Source: Methanosarcina mazei S-6 (GTDB lineage: Archaea > Halobacteriota > Methanosarcinia > Methanosarcinales > Methanosarcinaceae). From it: 64,000 nucleotides of DNA. The notes under the pieces are model-generated. The model made no database searches and was not told the origin of the DNA. It was given only the letters and a program-made list of their open reading frames with translations. Numbering within the stretch: the stretch's first letter is position 1; each line of letters begins with the position of its first letter. The translations under genes were made by a program, and so were the position numbers. Positions 17,881-27,205 of the stretch are shown here, in pieces. The stretch covers positions 2,542,001-2,606,000 of the forward strand of contig NZ_CP009512.1 in assembly GCF_000970205.1 (NCBI RefSeq), read 5' to 3'.

Positions 17881-19086
17881 TTACTTACCCCAGATAAGGT
17901 CAAGAAGGTCTTTCTGAGCCAGTTTATAAGCAGGAATAACAGAGCCTATTATTGAGGCAAGGAAAAGAAGAACTGCCCGGTTTATAGCTTCGGCATCATC
18001 AAGCCTGAGACTCATAGCACCAAGAGGAATCTGGACAGGATTTGAAACAGTATAAGGCACCAGTCCAAAACGTACAAAAGCATAGCCAAGTATGACTCCT
18101 ATACCGGCATAAAGCATTGCCTGAAGAACAAAGGAGGTCACAATCACATTCTGCTCTATCCCTATTGCTTTCTGGACCCCAATCTGCCTCTTTTTATTAA
18201 CTATGTTAACGTAAATAACTACAAAAATGATCACAAAAGCTATCAAAAGCCCTATTGCGTTCATAATATTCCTTACAAGGCCAAGAGTGTTTTCAATCAG
18301 GCGGAGGATACCTGCAAACTCATGCCAGGTGCGAATATTTTCCCTTATCCCAAGGGAAAGGAGTTCATTTCTGATCTCGTACTCGTCCGTGCCTGCGGTA
18401 GTTTTTACAGCAATTTCCTGGGCAAAATCTCTGCCTTCTATATCCAGCATATCTTCCATATCTGCGCGGCTAATGTATGCCCCTGCATCAGCCATGAAAT
18501 AAAGAGTTGTATAGATTCCTTTTACCCTGAATTCCCGCGTCCTGCCGCTGACTGTGAGTTCAACAGTGTCTCCTACCTCAACACCTCCCAGGGACCTGGA
18601 TTCCATCAGGGCATCAAAACCTCCTGAGACCTCCCTGCCCAGAATAACCTCTCCGCTATCAGGCCTGCTAAGGAATTCCCCGCTTATTACGGCACCCTCA
18701 ACACCTGTCACAAAGGCTTCATCCTCAGGGTCAATCCCGTAAACCGTACCTCCAATTTCCTTTTCTTTATAACGGAAGTTTCCGGTGGTTTTAAGGCGGG
18801 CAGAAGTCCCCACAACTTCTGGAAGGCTCTCTATTTTCTTCTGTAGGGCTGATGCATCCTCTATATAGCGTTCCTCCTCCTCTGGCTCTATTACGACATT
18901 ACCCGTCTGGAAGTTTACCATGAGTTCGTTGAACTTGAGCGTAACTCCTGCCAGCATACTTGAGAAAAGCACCAGCTGAACAAATATCAGGGTCAGGACG
19001 AAGACGGTAAAGATTGTAATTCCTTTATTGCCTCGCGTAATTGAACGGCTGGCAAGAAAAAAGGAGACTTTAGCCTTTTCAAGCAT
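17881..19086 (-). CDS. FtsX/MacB-family ABC permease
   Basis: About 401 residues with the MacB layout: one N-terminal helix (residues about 20-45), a large external domain (to about residue 255), then three helices. The last ones contain KRQIGVQKAIGIEQ, the conserved coupling loop. The open frame reaches a GTG at 19101, but the ATG at 19086 has GAGG nine bases upstream and gives the normal N-terminus MLEKAKVSFFLASRS. The gene stands 12 bp before the ATPase gene and about 60 bp after the CARDB-like gene; the three are one operon. Confidence 0.9.
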   Translation of the reverse strand: MLEKAKVSFFLASRSITRGNKGITIFTVFVLTLIFVQLVLFSSMLAGVTLKFNELMVNFQTGNVVIEPEEEERYIEDASALQKKIESLPEVVGTSARLKTTGNFRYKEKEIGGTVYGIDPEDEAFVTGVEGAVISGEFLSRPDSGEVILGREVSGGFDALMESRSLGGVEVGDTVELTVSGRTREFRVKGIYTTLYFMADAGAYISRADMEDMLDIEGRDFAQEIAVKTTAGTDEYEIRNELLSLGIRENIRTWHEFAGILRLIENTLGLVRNIMNAIGLLIAFVIIFVVIYVNIVNKKRQIGVQKAIGIEQNVIVTSFVLQAMLYAGIGVILGYAFVRFGLVPYTVSNPVQIPLGAMSLRLDDAEAINRAVLLFLASIIGSVIPAYKLAQKDLLDLIWGK

Positions 19087-19148
19087 AATAGGCATCCTCA
19101 CTTGTTTACAGAGATTTCCTCTTTTCGTTTATCAAACAGGATTTACCT

Positions 19149-20423
19149 TTAGAGTTTACCTTTCTTCTTCAGGTAATAGAGCGCAACTGCAAGAACCAGA
19201 ACTGCAGCCAGTATAAGCGGAACAGCACTGTCGCCCTTTCTGACGACGTTAAATGTCAGATCCTCGTTGAGCCGGTGTTCTCCGAAATCGTCCTCATATT
19301 CAACAAGCAGGGTAACATTCTGTTCTCCGGACTTTTCAGGAATAAAGGTAAAAACTGCAGGGGCGTCATCGTCCTTATTAAGCCTTCCGAGAAAAGCATC
19401 TGTGCTGCCGCTTCCTTTAAGCCCTTCGAGCCTGGCTTTTACAAAACGGGCTTCTCCTTCCCCAACGTTTTCAAGCCTGAGGATCATGGAAACTTTTTGC
19501 CCTCTTTCGGGCATTTCAGGGTCGAATTTAAGGCTTGCAATATTAATTTTTGCCCTATTCAGCACATTTACCCCTATTTCCTGAGATTTATTGATCTGAA
19601 GGGTTTCAGCTTCGTTTGAGGCGGTTATGCGTAGAGGGATCCTGTATGGCTGCACGCCTGCATTGCTCCCCAGGAGGAGCTTGAACGACAGGTTTTCTGA
19701 ACTTCCGGCACTCAGGTTTTCAATGAAAAAAACATTATCCTGCAGAGGGACCATTGGTAAAGAGCTGTTGAGGTCCAGCATTATTCGGACATTTTTTGCA
19801 TTCCCGTTCCCTGCATTTTTAACTTCAGTCCTGAGGTAGAATTCTTCCCCGGGTACAAGGGCTCCGGAAGAGGAATTTTCCCCGTTTACGGGAAAGATTT
19901 CCGTGCCTACAAGCACAAGGTCAGGGTTTCCTTCCACACGGATGGGAATTCTTCTTGAAAAACTTGTTTCATCCCCATCTTTGATAGTAAATTCAAGCTG
20001 GTGAACACCGGACCTGGCTCCGGAGTCAACATTGAAATGGAAATTCAATTCGATCTTCGACCGCTGCCTTATCTGTTCAATGTGAAAATTACGTTCTGTG
20101 TTTGTCCCGGAACCGTAAACACCTGAGGTGCTGTATTTGAAGGTGAAAGGGGCAATTTCTTCAATCCCTATTATTACATCTTCAGCAGGCTTGTCTCCGG
20201 TATTTTCAATATTGATTTTTATGAGCAGGTCTTCTCCGGGTCTTGCCGGATTTGGGGTAATTTCTCCAACTTCAACCCTGAGGTGGGTGTCTCCGGAGAT
20301 TACAGCCGCGGATGCCGGAGATGTCAGGAGGATAAATATCAATAGCATTACAGTTACAAAATGGAATCCTTTATTTCCCGCCTTCGAAATCCCCGGGTCT
20401 TTTCCTGAAAAGGTAAACTTCAT
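19149..20423 (-). CDS. Secreted CARDB-like adhesion/S-layer-domain protein
   Basis: 424 residues: an N-terminal signal sequence (VTVMLLIFILLTSPASAA), three beta-rich repeats of roughly 110 residues resembling CARDB/COG1361 domains (patterns such as LLIKINIENTGDKPAEDV and FYLRTEVKNAGNGNAKNV), and a C-terminal helix followed by KKKGKL. It should be an extracellular protein anchored by its C-terminus. In many archaea such a protein accompanies a MacB-like pair, where it may be the external receptor or adaptor (inference from context). Confidence 0.8.
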   Translation of the reverse strand: MKFTFSGKDPGISKAGNKGFHFVTVMLLIFILLTSPASAAVISGDTHLRVEVGEITPNPARPGEDLLIKINIENTGDKPAEDVIIGIEEIAPFTFKYSTSGVYGSGTNTERNFHIEQIRQRSKIELNFHFNVDSGARSGVHQLEFTIKDGDETSFSRRIPIRVEGNPDLVLVGTEIFPVNGENSSSGALVPGEEFYLRTEVKNAGNGNAKNVRIMLDLNSSLPMVPLQDNVFFIENLSAGSSENLSFKLLLGSNAGVQPYRIPLRITASNEAETLQINKSQEIGVNVLNRAKINIASLKFDPEMPERGQKVSMILRLENVGEGEARFVKARLEGLKGSGSTDAFLGRLNKDDDAPAVFTFIPEKSGEQNVTLLVEYEDDFGEHRLNEDLTFNVVRKGDSAVPLILAAVLVLAVALYYLKKKGKL

Positions 20424-20559
20424 GGCTAACAGTCCTTATCTGTTTAAATTTATATGTAACAATCTCTTTACCTGATTTATAACCGTTACACTTTGTTTGC
20501 AACCTGTGTCAGGTTGTATTTTTCCCGGCTATATTTTCCTTACCAGGATGCTCAGAAAT

Positions 20560-21951
20560 TCAATTTTCCGGCTCTGGACCTTTCAACTTCAGTTTTTCGA
20601 AATACTGTTCTGTCTCTGCCGCGATAACCTTCCTGAGCGCGAGGAGAGCTATCAGATTTGGAATTGTCATCAGTCCGTTTACGATATCTGCCAGAACCCA
20701 GATAACGTCAAGCGTGAGGAAGGCACCTGAGGAAACGATAAGAATATAGATTATTTTGTATGGAAGAATCCCTTTTACGCCGAAGAGGAATTCCGTACAG
20801 CGTTCCCCGTAATAATTCCACCCCAGAATTGTTGTAAAGGCAAAGAACATGAGCCCGACTGTAACGATATAGCTCCCTGTTTCCGCAAGTGATGTTGAAA
20901 AGGCATAGCTTGTCATGTACACCCCTGAGAGGTCCTCTGTCCAGGAATCTGTCATGATAAGCACTGTTCCAGTCATCAGGCAGACAACAATGGTGTCGAA
21001 GAAAGTCCCTGTCATGGAAATAAGGCCCTGCTTTGCCGGTTCCTTTACTTTTGCGGCTGCAGCTGCTATGGGAGCGCTCCCGAGACCGGATTCATTTGAA
21101 AAGATACCTCTTGCTATTCCCATCCTGACTGCAAGCATCACGCCCGCCCCAAGAAAGCCACCCCTCGCTGCAGTCCCTGTAAAAGCCGAACTTACTATCA
21201 GGGCAAAGGTTTCGGGGATTTTTTCAAGGTTCAGAGTGATAATCACAAGGCAGCCCAGCACGTAAGCCATTGCCATAAAAGGAACCACAAGCTGGGCAAC
21301 AGCCGCAATCCTCCTGATCCCCCCAAGGGTTACAAAAGCTACAAACAGGCTTATGGCAAGTGCACTCAGGACTTCGGGAATATTAAATGCGATTCTTGCA
21401 GAGTCAACAATAGCATTGACCTGTGGAAAAGTTCCTATCCCGAAAAGCGCCACGTTTACCCCGAAAAAAGCAAAAAGAGGGGCAAGAACCCTGCTGTATT
21501 TTTTGTGCTCAAGCCCGTTTTTGATATAATACATGGGACCTCCTGACATCTGCCCGTTTGCGTCCACAGTCCTGTATTTGACCGCCAGAAGAGACTCGGA
21601 GTACATGGTCGCCATCCCGAAAAAAGCCGCAAGAAACATCCAGAAAAGAGCCCCCGGACCCCCCACTTTTATAGCGGTTGCAACCCCAACTATATTTCCT
21701 GTCCCTATTGTTGCGGAAAGCGCGGTGCTGAGCGCGGCAAAACTCGATACATCTCCCTGAACCCCGATTTCAGCTTTCCGCGAGTTCAGGACGTACCTGA
21801 GTGCAAGAGGCAGCCTGAAAACCTGAATCAATCCAAGGCGCCATGTAAGGAAAACTCCTGTACCAACAAGTAAAATAAGGAGAGGAGGACCCCATACAAA
21901 TTCGTCTATCTCTGTAAGGGTCTCAAGTAAGCCAGTATCCATCAGTTCCAT
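20560..21951 (-). CDS. Alanine/glycine:cation symporter (AGCS family)
   Basis: 463 residues with about ten membrane helices. Family signatures are visible: GTGNIVGVATAIKVGGPGA near residue 80, SNESGLGSAPIAAAAAK in the middle, and the NYYGERC segment near the C-terminus. These proteins import alanine or glycine with sodium ions. Two start codons (21951 and 21942) are possible. The gene stands alone, 137 bp upstream of the secreted-protein gene. Confidence 0.93.
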   Translation of the reverse strand: MELMDTGLLETLTEIDEFVWGPPLLILLVGTGVFLTWRLGLIQVFRLPLALRYVLNSRKAEIGVQGDVSSFAALSTALSATIGTGNIVGVATAIKVGGPGALFWMFLAAFFGMATMYSESLLAVKYRTVDANGQMSGGPMYYIKNGLEHKKYSRVLAPLFAFFGVNVALFGIGTFPQVNAIVDSARIAFNIPEVLSALAISLFVAFVTLGGIRRIAAVAQLVVPFMAMAYVLGCLVIITLNLEKIPETFALIVSSAFTGTAARGGFLGAGVMLAVRMGIARGIFSNESGLGSAPIAAAAAKVKEPAKQGLISMTGTFFDTIVVCLMTGTVLIMTDSWTEDLSGVYMTSYAFSTSLAETGSYIVTVGLMFFAFTTILGWNYYGERCTEFLFGVKGILPYKIIYILIVSSGAFLTLDVIWVLADIVNGLMTIPNLIALLALRKVIAAETEQYFEKLKLKGPEPEN

Positions 21952-22216
21952 TTAAGCTAGCCCCGGTTAAAAACAATGTTTGAAAGACAAAGATAAAAGT
22001 TTGAACATGGATTTAATTGACAGTGAATCTAATTGACCGTAGACTAAATTGACTATGAATTTAATCTACAATGGATTAAAAGACGAATAACAATTTTAAC
22101 TGAGTATTTATTAAAGCCTGGTCTAAAAGTTGATGCTAAAGATGGTTCTGATGCCCCCGAAACCATAAGTACTGAGAGAAATATGAAATAGAATGTCAGT
22201 AAAAAAGGAGCCCCTT

Positions 22217-22621
22217 ATGGAAGAAAAAAAGCCCACATTAATTGTTCTTAAAGGCAGGTTTAACATTTTAAGGCTGGAAAAAGACTCTAAAATGCCTTCA
22301 GAAGTATTTGAGAGCGATTTCTTTTCAATTACGCGAACTCCCGACGAACTCTCAGTCGTCTTCCGGGAAAGCAGTGTTCAGTCAAGCATTCCTTCCGGCA
22401 TCCGGGCTGAAAGAGGCTGGAGCTGCCTGAAAGTTGAGGGCCCCCTTGACTTCTCGCTTACAGGAATTCTTGCAGGAATCAGCAGTGCACTGGCTGAAAA
22501 AAGAATCAGCATATTTACTATTTCAACTTACGATACCGATTATATCCTGGTAAAGGAAACAGACCTGGAGCGTACATCAGAAGCCCTTGCAAATGAGGGC
22601 TATAAAATAAGAAGTCCCTGA
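22217..22621 (+). CDS. ACT-domain protein
   Basis: About 134 residues made of two ACT-like halves of the CASTOR/ACT_7 type: the second half reads GPLDFSLTGILAGISSALAE and ISTYDTDYILV, typical of this family. These domains bind amino acids and are found in small regulators. The frame is open from an ATG at 22193, but the ATG at 22217 has AAGGAG (22205-22210) at ideal spacing and is taken as the start. No DNA-binding or enzymatic domain is fused to it. Confidence 0.8.
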   Translation: MEEKKPTLIVLKGRFNILRLEKDSKMPSEVFESDFFSITRTPDELSVVFRESSVQSSIPSGIRAERGWSCLKVEGPLDFSLTGILAGISSALAEKRISIFTISTYDTDYILVKETDLERTSEALANEGYKIRSP

Positions 22622-22708
22622 TGGGAACAGGACAAAAATATTTTCAACAATATTTTCTGTTTTTCAATCATCCGGTTCACTGCAGGGTACCAGATTCAGG
22701 GCAGCCTC

Positions 22709-23905
22709 TTATCCGAGGCGGAAGATAAAAACCATGAATCCGGAGTAAAGAAGGAAAAGGATAAGCCCTTCATGCCTTTTGATTCTCCAGCCCGTCCGAA
22801 TAAACAGGAGCAGCAGCAGGCTGAAAACCAGCATAAAAGGGGTGATATAATACACGGCTGTTCCGGTTACCATGAGAGGCTGGACAAGCCCGGTACATCC
22901 AAGGATTAAAAGGGTGTTCGTAATATTTGACCCTATAACGTTTCCGAGAGCTATGCTGGCATAACCATTGCGGGCTGCAGAAACTGTTACCATAAGCTCA
23001 GGCAGGGAAGTCCCGACTGCAACAAGGCTTATACCGATAATAGTCTCAGGGACTTCCAGAAGAAGAGCGAAAAAAATTGACTTATCTATGAAGTATTTTG
23101 CCCCGATTATTATGGCAATTCCGCTTGCGATCAGTTTTGTAAACTCTTTTAAAAAGCTGCTTTCAGAAAGGCTTTCCGTTTCATATACAATCTCAGCTTC
23201 GTGTCCATCTTTAATACCGGAGAGAGTTTTATTTTCGGATAGGATATCCTCGCCCTTTTTGCCTCTCTTTTCATCTTTTCCTTCAGTTACTTCATAGCCC
23301 TCTTTAATGGCTACATTTATGCTGTTTTCATCTGTTTTTTCTCTGACACCTATTTTAAAAAGTGTTTTCAGATCGGAAATATACTCAAAAGTTATAAAAT
23401 AAGTTATGAAATCTTTAAAGTATATGTCCTCATCGTGCTTTTTTACCTTGTCAAGCAGGAAAAGGATATAAACAAAGTATAGCAGGAGAAAAATAAATGC
23501 TTCAAACCTTGAAATCCTGAAATCCACAACAAAGAGTAAAAAAAGAAAGACTGAAAATAACATTATATAGCCGTCTCTTCTAAGCATTAACTCTTCAGTC
23601 TTTACATTGGAAAGAAGGGCAGCCGTGCTCACTATGAGTCCTATGTTTGCTATATTTGACCCGAGTACATTGCCTATAACTATCCCGCTCGCCTGTTCGA
23701 AGGAAGCGGTAAGGGATGAGGCAAGTTCGGGAACGGAGGTCCCTATCGAAACAAGAGTTAACCCTATTATAAACTCAGAGACTCCGAACCTTTTGGCAAT
23801 CCAGGATGAGGACGTCACAAAAAGATCTGCCCCTTTTACAAGCAGCAGTAGCCCGCCTACAAGAATAAGGATGTCAATTAGGTACACACTGGAATGTGAA
23901 ACCAA
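22709..23905 (-). CDS. Na+/Ca2+ exchanger family (CaCA) antiporter
   Basis: 398 residues in two inverted halves of about five helices. Each half has the alpha-repeat with acidic residue: GTSVPELASSLTASF and GNVLGSNIANIGLI in the first, GTSLPELMVTVSAA and GNVIGSNITNTLLI in the second. A charged cytoplasmic loop of about 80 residues separates them. It exchanges Ca2+ for Na+ or H+. The start shown is TTG, without a well-placed ribosome binding site, so it may lie elsewhere. Confidence 0.92.
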   Translation of the reverse strand: MVSHSSVYLIDILILVGGLLLLVKGADLFVTSSSWIAKRFGVSEFIIGLTLVSIGTSVPELASSLTASFEQASGIVIGNVLGSNIANIGLIVSTAALLSNVKTEELMLRRDGYIMLFSVFLFLLFVVDFRISRFEAFIFLLLYFVYILFLLDKVKKHDEDIYFKDFITYFITFEYISDLKTLFKIGVREKTDENSINVAIKEGYEVTEGKDEKRGKKGEDILSENKTLSGIKDGHEAEIVYETESLSESSFLKEFTKLIASGIAIIIGAKYFIDKSIFFALLLEVPETIIGISLVAVGTSLPELMVTVSAARNGYASIALGNVIGSNITNTLLILGCTGLVQPLMVTGTAVYYITPFMLVFSLLLLLFIRTGWRIKRHEGLILFLLYSGFMVFIFRLG

Positions 23906-24040
23906 ATTTTATTTAAATATATCCTCAGGTTAAAGCAGATAAGACTTCAGTCTGTAAAAAAACCACGGATTTAAGACTATAATATGTCACTGAACTTGAG
24001 ACATGTGCGGGAAAGTATCGCCTTAGAAAATAAAGGTAAA

Positions 24041-24556
24041 TCAGCAAACAAGTTTCAGTTCCATAACAAAGCATTTTTCACTCTGACCGCATATATCTTC
24101 GGTTTTCTGGACAATCTCAAAACCCATTTTTTCATATAATTTTATAGCGGGAGTATTCTCTACATTTACATACAGCAAGACAGAGCATATTCCATTAAGC
24201 TTCATTTCCTTTATGCTTTCTTCCAGAAGTTTTCTTCCGTATCCTTTACCCTGGAATTTTTTGCCGATTGCAATTGAATAAATTACGGATTTTTTTTTCA
24301 GTCCTTTTAAAGAAAATTCCGGTTTTAGATAGTATGCGCAGTAACCTGCAATTTTGTCCTGACTCTTAATCACGTAGAAGATCTTACTCAACTTTCTGGA
24401 GTATTTTATAAGACTTTCCTGATTCTTACCGTCAAATGCTTCTGCCTGAATCCTGAGAACCTCCGGAAGCATTGTTTCATCTACAGACACGATATTTTCC
24501 TTTCTGGTGTTTTTCCATTTTTTGATAAGATGGGGCCCGATAATGTCGCGCAGCAC
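24041..24556 (-). CDS. GNAT acetyltransferase
   Basis: 171 residues with the GNAT acetyl-CoA loop (KKFQGKGYGRKLLEE, a variant of QxxGxG/A) and the C-terminal LYEKMGFEIV. The substrate is unknown. It is the paralogue of the gene split by the IS66 element 270 bp away. The start shown is GTG. The frame is open for some 100 bp further upstream, and that stretch still resembles the N-terminus of the paralogue (IDSTVNYVRFVSIL against PDVYLRSFNNIL) but contains no ATG, GTG or TTG, so this copy may have lost its original start. Confidence 0.8.
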   Translation of the reverse strand: MLRDIIGPHLIKKWKNTRKENIVSVDETMLPEVLRIQAEAFDGKNQESLIKYSRKLSKIFYVIKSQDKIAGYCAYYLKPEFSLKGLKKKSVIYSIAIGKKFQGKGYGRKLLEESIKEMKLNGICSVLLYVNVENTPAIKLYEKMGFEIVQKTEDICGQSEKCFVMELKLVC

Positions 24557-24981
24557 TCTTTGAATGCTTGCCAGGATCGAGACAAATCTTACATAATTTA
24601 CTGTAGAGTCTATAAAATCACCCTTAGTTGGAAAGTCAACTCGAGTTTTATTTAAATTTATCTATTAAAATCTGAGCAGTTAATTAAAACCGCAGAGATG
24701 TGATACAATAGCTAAAAATTACTACTATAAAAAGATATATTGTATAAAACATTTTCAGTAAAGATATCCATATTAGTTATTTGTTATAAAAAGACTCTCT
24801 ATAGAAATCCGTAAATACTGGCTCAAGCGAGTTTCAGTTCCATTTTATAGCATCTTTCTTTTTGCCCGCATATGTCTTTTATTTCTTTAATTATCGAAAA
24901 GCCTATTTTTTCATACAATTTTATAGCAGGGAGGTTATTTATATTCACATACAGGCAGATAGCTGATACACTGTTCATCTT

Positions 24982-24989
24982 CATTTCCT
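24982..24989. repeat. Target-site duplication, left copy
   Basis: CATTTCCT directly abuts the left end of the IS66 element and is identical to 26519-26526. Eight bases is the usual duplication for IS66. Confidence 0.9.
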
Positions 24990-24997
24990 GTAACTGC

Positions 24998-26431
24998 TCA
25001 GAGTATAGTTAACGGCGCTCCTATGAGCGCCGCACGAATACCCTCTAAAACAGGTAAACCGTTCTTTTTTCCTGTAGAAATGTACGCCCTAATTCTGCAG
25101 AAAGCTTGCGCTCCCATTGCTTTTCTGAAAGTTCCCGATATTTTCTGCTGTAGTTTCATCATCCTGATATCTCTTTCTGCCTGATTATTATCAAATGGAA
25201 CTTTCAAATCTGTCAGGAATCTCAGAATCTTTTCTTTGTGTTCTATAAACCTATCCAGCAGATTCCTTGATTTTGTTTTTGGATTTTTACCGCGTTTTCC
25301 CTGTTTTTCAGGATTTAGAGAATGCGGATTTTCTTCAAGCGCTCTAATGATAATTGCATCAAACCTTTCTTCCAATGCTTTAATTTGCTCAAAATCAGGT
25401 TCTCTTAATTGCTCTTTACACTCATCAGTGTATTTCTTCATCTCAGTGAGCAGTTCATTCATCTCTTTAGCCCATGTCTGTTTATAGTTCTCTTCAATTC
25501 CTGTAAGTTCTCTCTGTAAATGAGCGTTACACAGAGCATGATCACAATCATAAACGTTGTAAGGTTTCCATCCATCATGAACTGCTACTCCCTTAAACTT
25601 CGGAAGAATTCCCATAGCATCTATTGCTTCTGCTCCTCTTTTTGTATGAGCAAAATAACATGTGTATTTTTCATTAGAAGCTACATGAAGCCAGTGTCTT
25701 TTTCCTTCAATCTTCATACCAGTTTCATCAAAATTGATTACAGGCGAGGCTAATAACTTCTCTCTAATAACGTTTTCAAATTCCTCTAAATTCTGGAAAC
25801 ATTCTCTTTCTGCTCTAATTATCGTAGCAGGACAGATTTTTATTCCCATAATGTCTTCAAATAACTCAGAAATTCTATCATAAGGAACAAACTGGTAATT
25901 TTTACAGTAAATAGCTGAAGCTAAAATATTAGGGCCATACTGAACCGGATATTTCACTGATTCGGGAAAAACGGCTTTATTCAACTTTCCACAACAAGGA
26001 CAGGTTTTAATCTGACTTTTATGTTCTGTAACAATTAGATTTACGGGAGGAATGTCAAAGACCTGTCTTCTCTCATAAGCTTCAACTTCAACATTCTCAA
26101 GGGTAGATCCGCATTCTTTGCAGCAGGTCAAAGAATGTTCTATTACCTACTCAGGATGATCAACCATATCAAGAGTCGTGCCTGGATGACCTTCCTGACC
26201 TCCAGGTTTCTTCCCGCTTGGTTTACGCAGACTCTTGGGATTAGGTTTCTCTTTGACAAAATAATCAGTAGAAGGAGGTCGACTGCTGTTACGACTGTTT
26301 TGATTTAAACGAGATTCTAAGGCTACAAGTCTTTCAGTGAGTTCTTTAACTTGAGATTCTAAACTCTCAATGTAAGCTACAATAATTTCAGGATTTGAAG
26401 CACAGTAAGAAAGAATCTCATCACGTTTCAT
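24998..26431 (-). CDS. IS66 transposase with in-frame UAG codon
   Basis: The frame encodes 94 residues, one UAG (26149-26147), and then, in the same frame, five more codons plus 377 residues, together about 477 residues, the normal IS66 transposase length. Visible parts in order: an N-terminal coiled coil and the SRPPSTD segment, the UAG, a zinc-finger region (CCKECG and CPCCG), the catalytic core with NFDETGMK (first Asp), HDGWKPY (second Asp) and NNQAERDIRMMKL (Glu), and a short C-terminal tail ending on the inverted repeat. The UAG may be read as pyrrolysine, or it may be an amber mutation of a Gln or Glu codon. Nothing else in the frame is broken. Confidence 0.85.
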
Positions 26432-26461
26432 AAAGCTAAAAAGGAATCATTTTATATCCAA

Positions 26462-26484
26462 TTTTTCCTCGGAACGAGGAAAAA
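26462..26484. other. Perfect hairpin at the IS66 right end
   Basis: Ten base pairs (TTTTTCCTCG with CGAGGAAAAA) around a 3-nt loop, between the element's end and the transposase start. It may block read-in transcription or cover the transposase translation start; both are inference. Confidence 0.7.
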
Positions 26485-26518
26485 TGTGTAGCCTCGTTAA
26501 GGCTACCTGAATAGTTAC

Positions 26519-26526
26519 CATTTCCT
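26519..26526. repeat. Target-site duplication, right copy
   Basis: CATTTCCT directly abuts the right end of the IS66 element and is identical to the left copy at 24982-24989. Confidence 0.9.
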
Positions 26527-27130
26527 TTATACTTTCTTCCAGAAGCTTTCTTCCAAACCCCCTGTTTCTGAATTCCCTATCAATCGCAATGGAATAGATT
26601 ACGGATCTTTTCTCCAGTCCCGTAACCGAAAAATCCGGTCTCAGGTAATATATGCAATAACCTATTATCCTGTCCTGGCTTTTAATTACATAGAATATTT
26701 TTCTAAATTTCTTTGAATATTTTAAAATTTCTCCCTGTCTTCCATATTCAAATCCTTCTGCCTGAATTCTAAGAATTTCTGAAAGCATTGTATCGTCGAC
26801 AGTGTCGACATTTTCTTTTCCTATCTGCTTCCATCCTTTTAACAGCCATGAACCTGCTATACTCCAGAGTATATTGTTAAAACTTCTTAAATATACATCG
26901 GGCTTTGCGTGAATATTTATAAGACCCATATCTTTCTCCGGCGTATCGAATCTGGAAGGAATAAAATAAGCATGGAGATACAAAAGTCAGGTAGACTGGA
27001 TATCGAAACTGAAACCCCCTTTTAATTCCGATCTGGCTGAAAAGTTCCAGAAAGCTGTATCATGACAGTGGCTGATACGAGAATTTTAATCAATCCCTGA
27101 AATCGGATGAGAGTGACTTTTAATTTACAA

Positions 27131-27205
27131 TTATTCATTTTTCTCTTATTCATTTTTCTCTTATTCATTTTTCTCTTATTCATTTTTCTCTTATTCATTT
27201 TTCTC
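27131..27205. repeat. Five tandem copies of a 15-bp unit at the nikR 3' end
   Basis: TTATTCATTTTTCTC is repeated five times without change. The last copy holds the nikR stop codon and its final residues, so the array grew from the gene's own 3' end. Confidence 0.95.

Larger units (their letters stand above)
24990..26518 (-). mobile_element. Complete IS66-family insertion sequence, 1529 bp
   Basis: The ends are imperfect inverted repeats beginning GTAACT (left GTAACTGCTCAGAGTA, right GTAACTATTCAGGTAG). They are flanked by 8-bp direct repeats, as known for IS66. Subterminal hairpins are visible: 25014-25031 (seven pairs) at the left, and 26462-26484 (ten perfect pairs, 3-nt loop) plus 26488-26506 (six pairs) at the right. 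The only gene is a TnpC-type transposase; the accessory tnpA and tnpB of bacterial IS66 are absent, as in other archaeal members. Confidence 0.92.
24823..26929 (-). pseudogene. GNAT acetyltransferase gene interrupted by IS66 element
   Basis: The 5' part (26929-26519) and the 3' part (24989-24823) join exactly when the element and one copy of the 8-bp duplication are removed. The junction then reads EESIKEMKMNSVSAICLYVN, aligned with EESIKEMKLNGICSVLLYVN of the intact paralogue. The 3' part ends ELKLA and a TGA. The chosen ATG (26929) has GGAG six bases upstream; the frame also reaches a TTG at 26983. Apart from the insertion I see no frameshift, so the event looks recent. The 5' part now reads into the element and ends after about 20 foreign residues. 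Confidence 0.85.
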
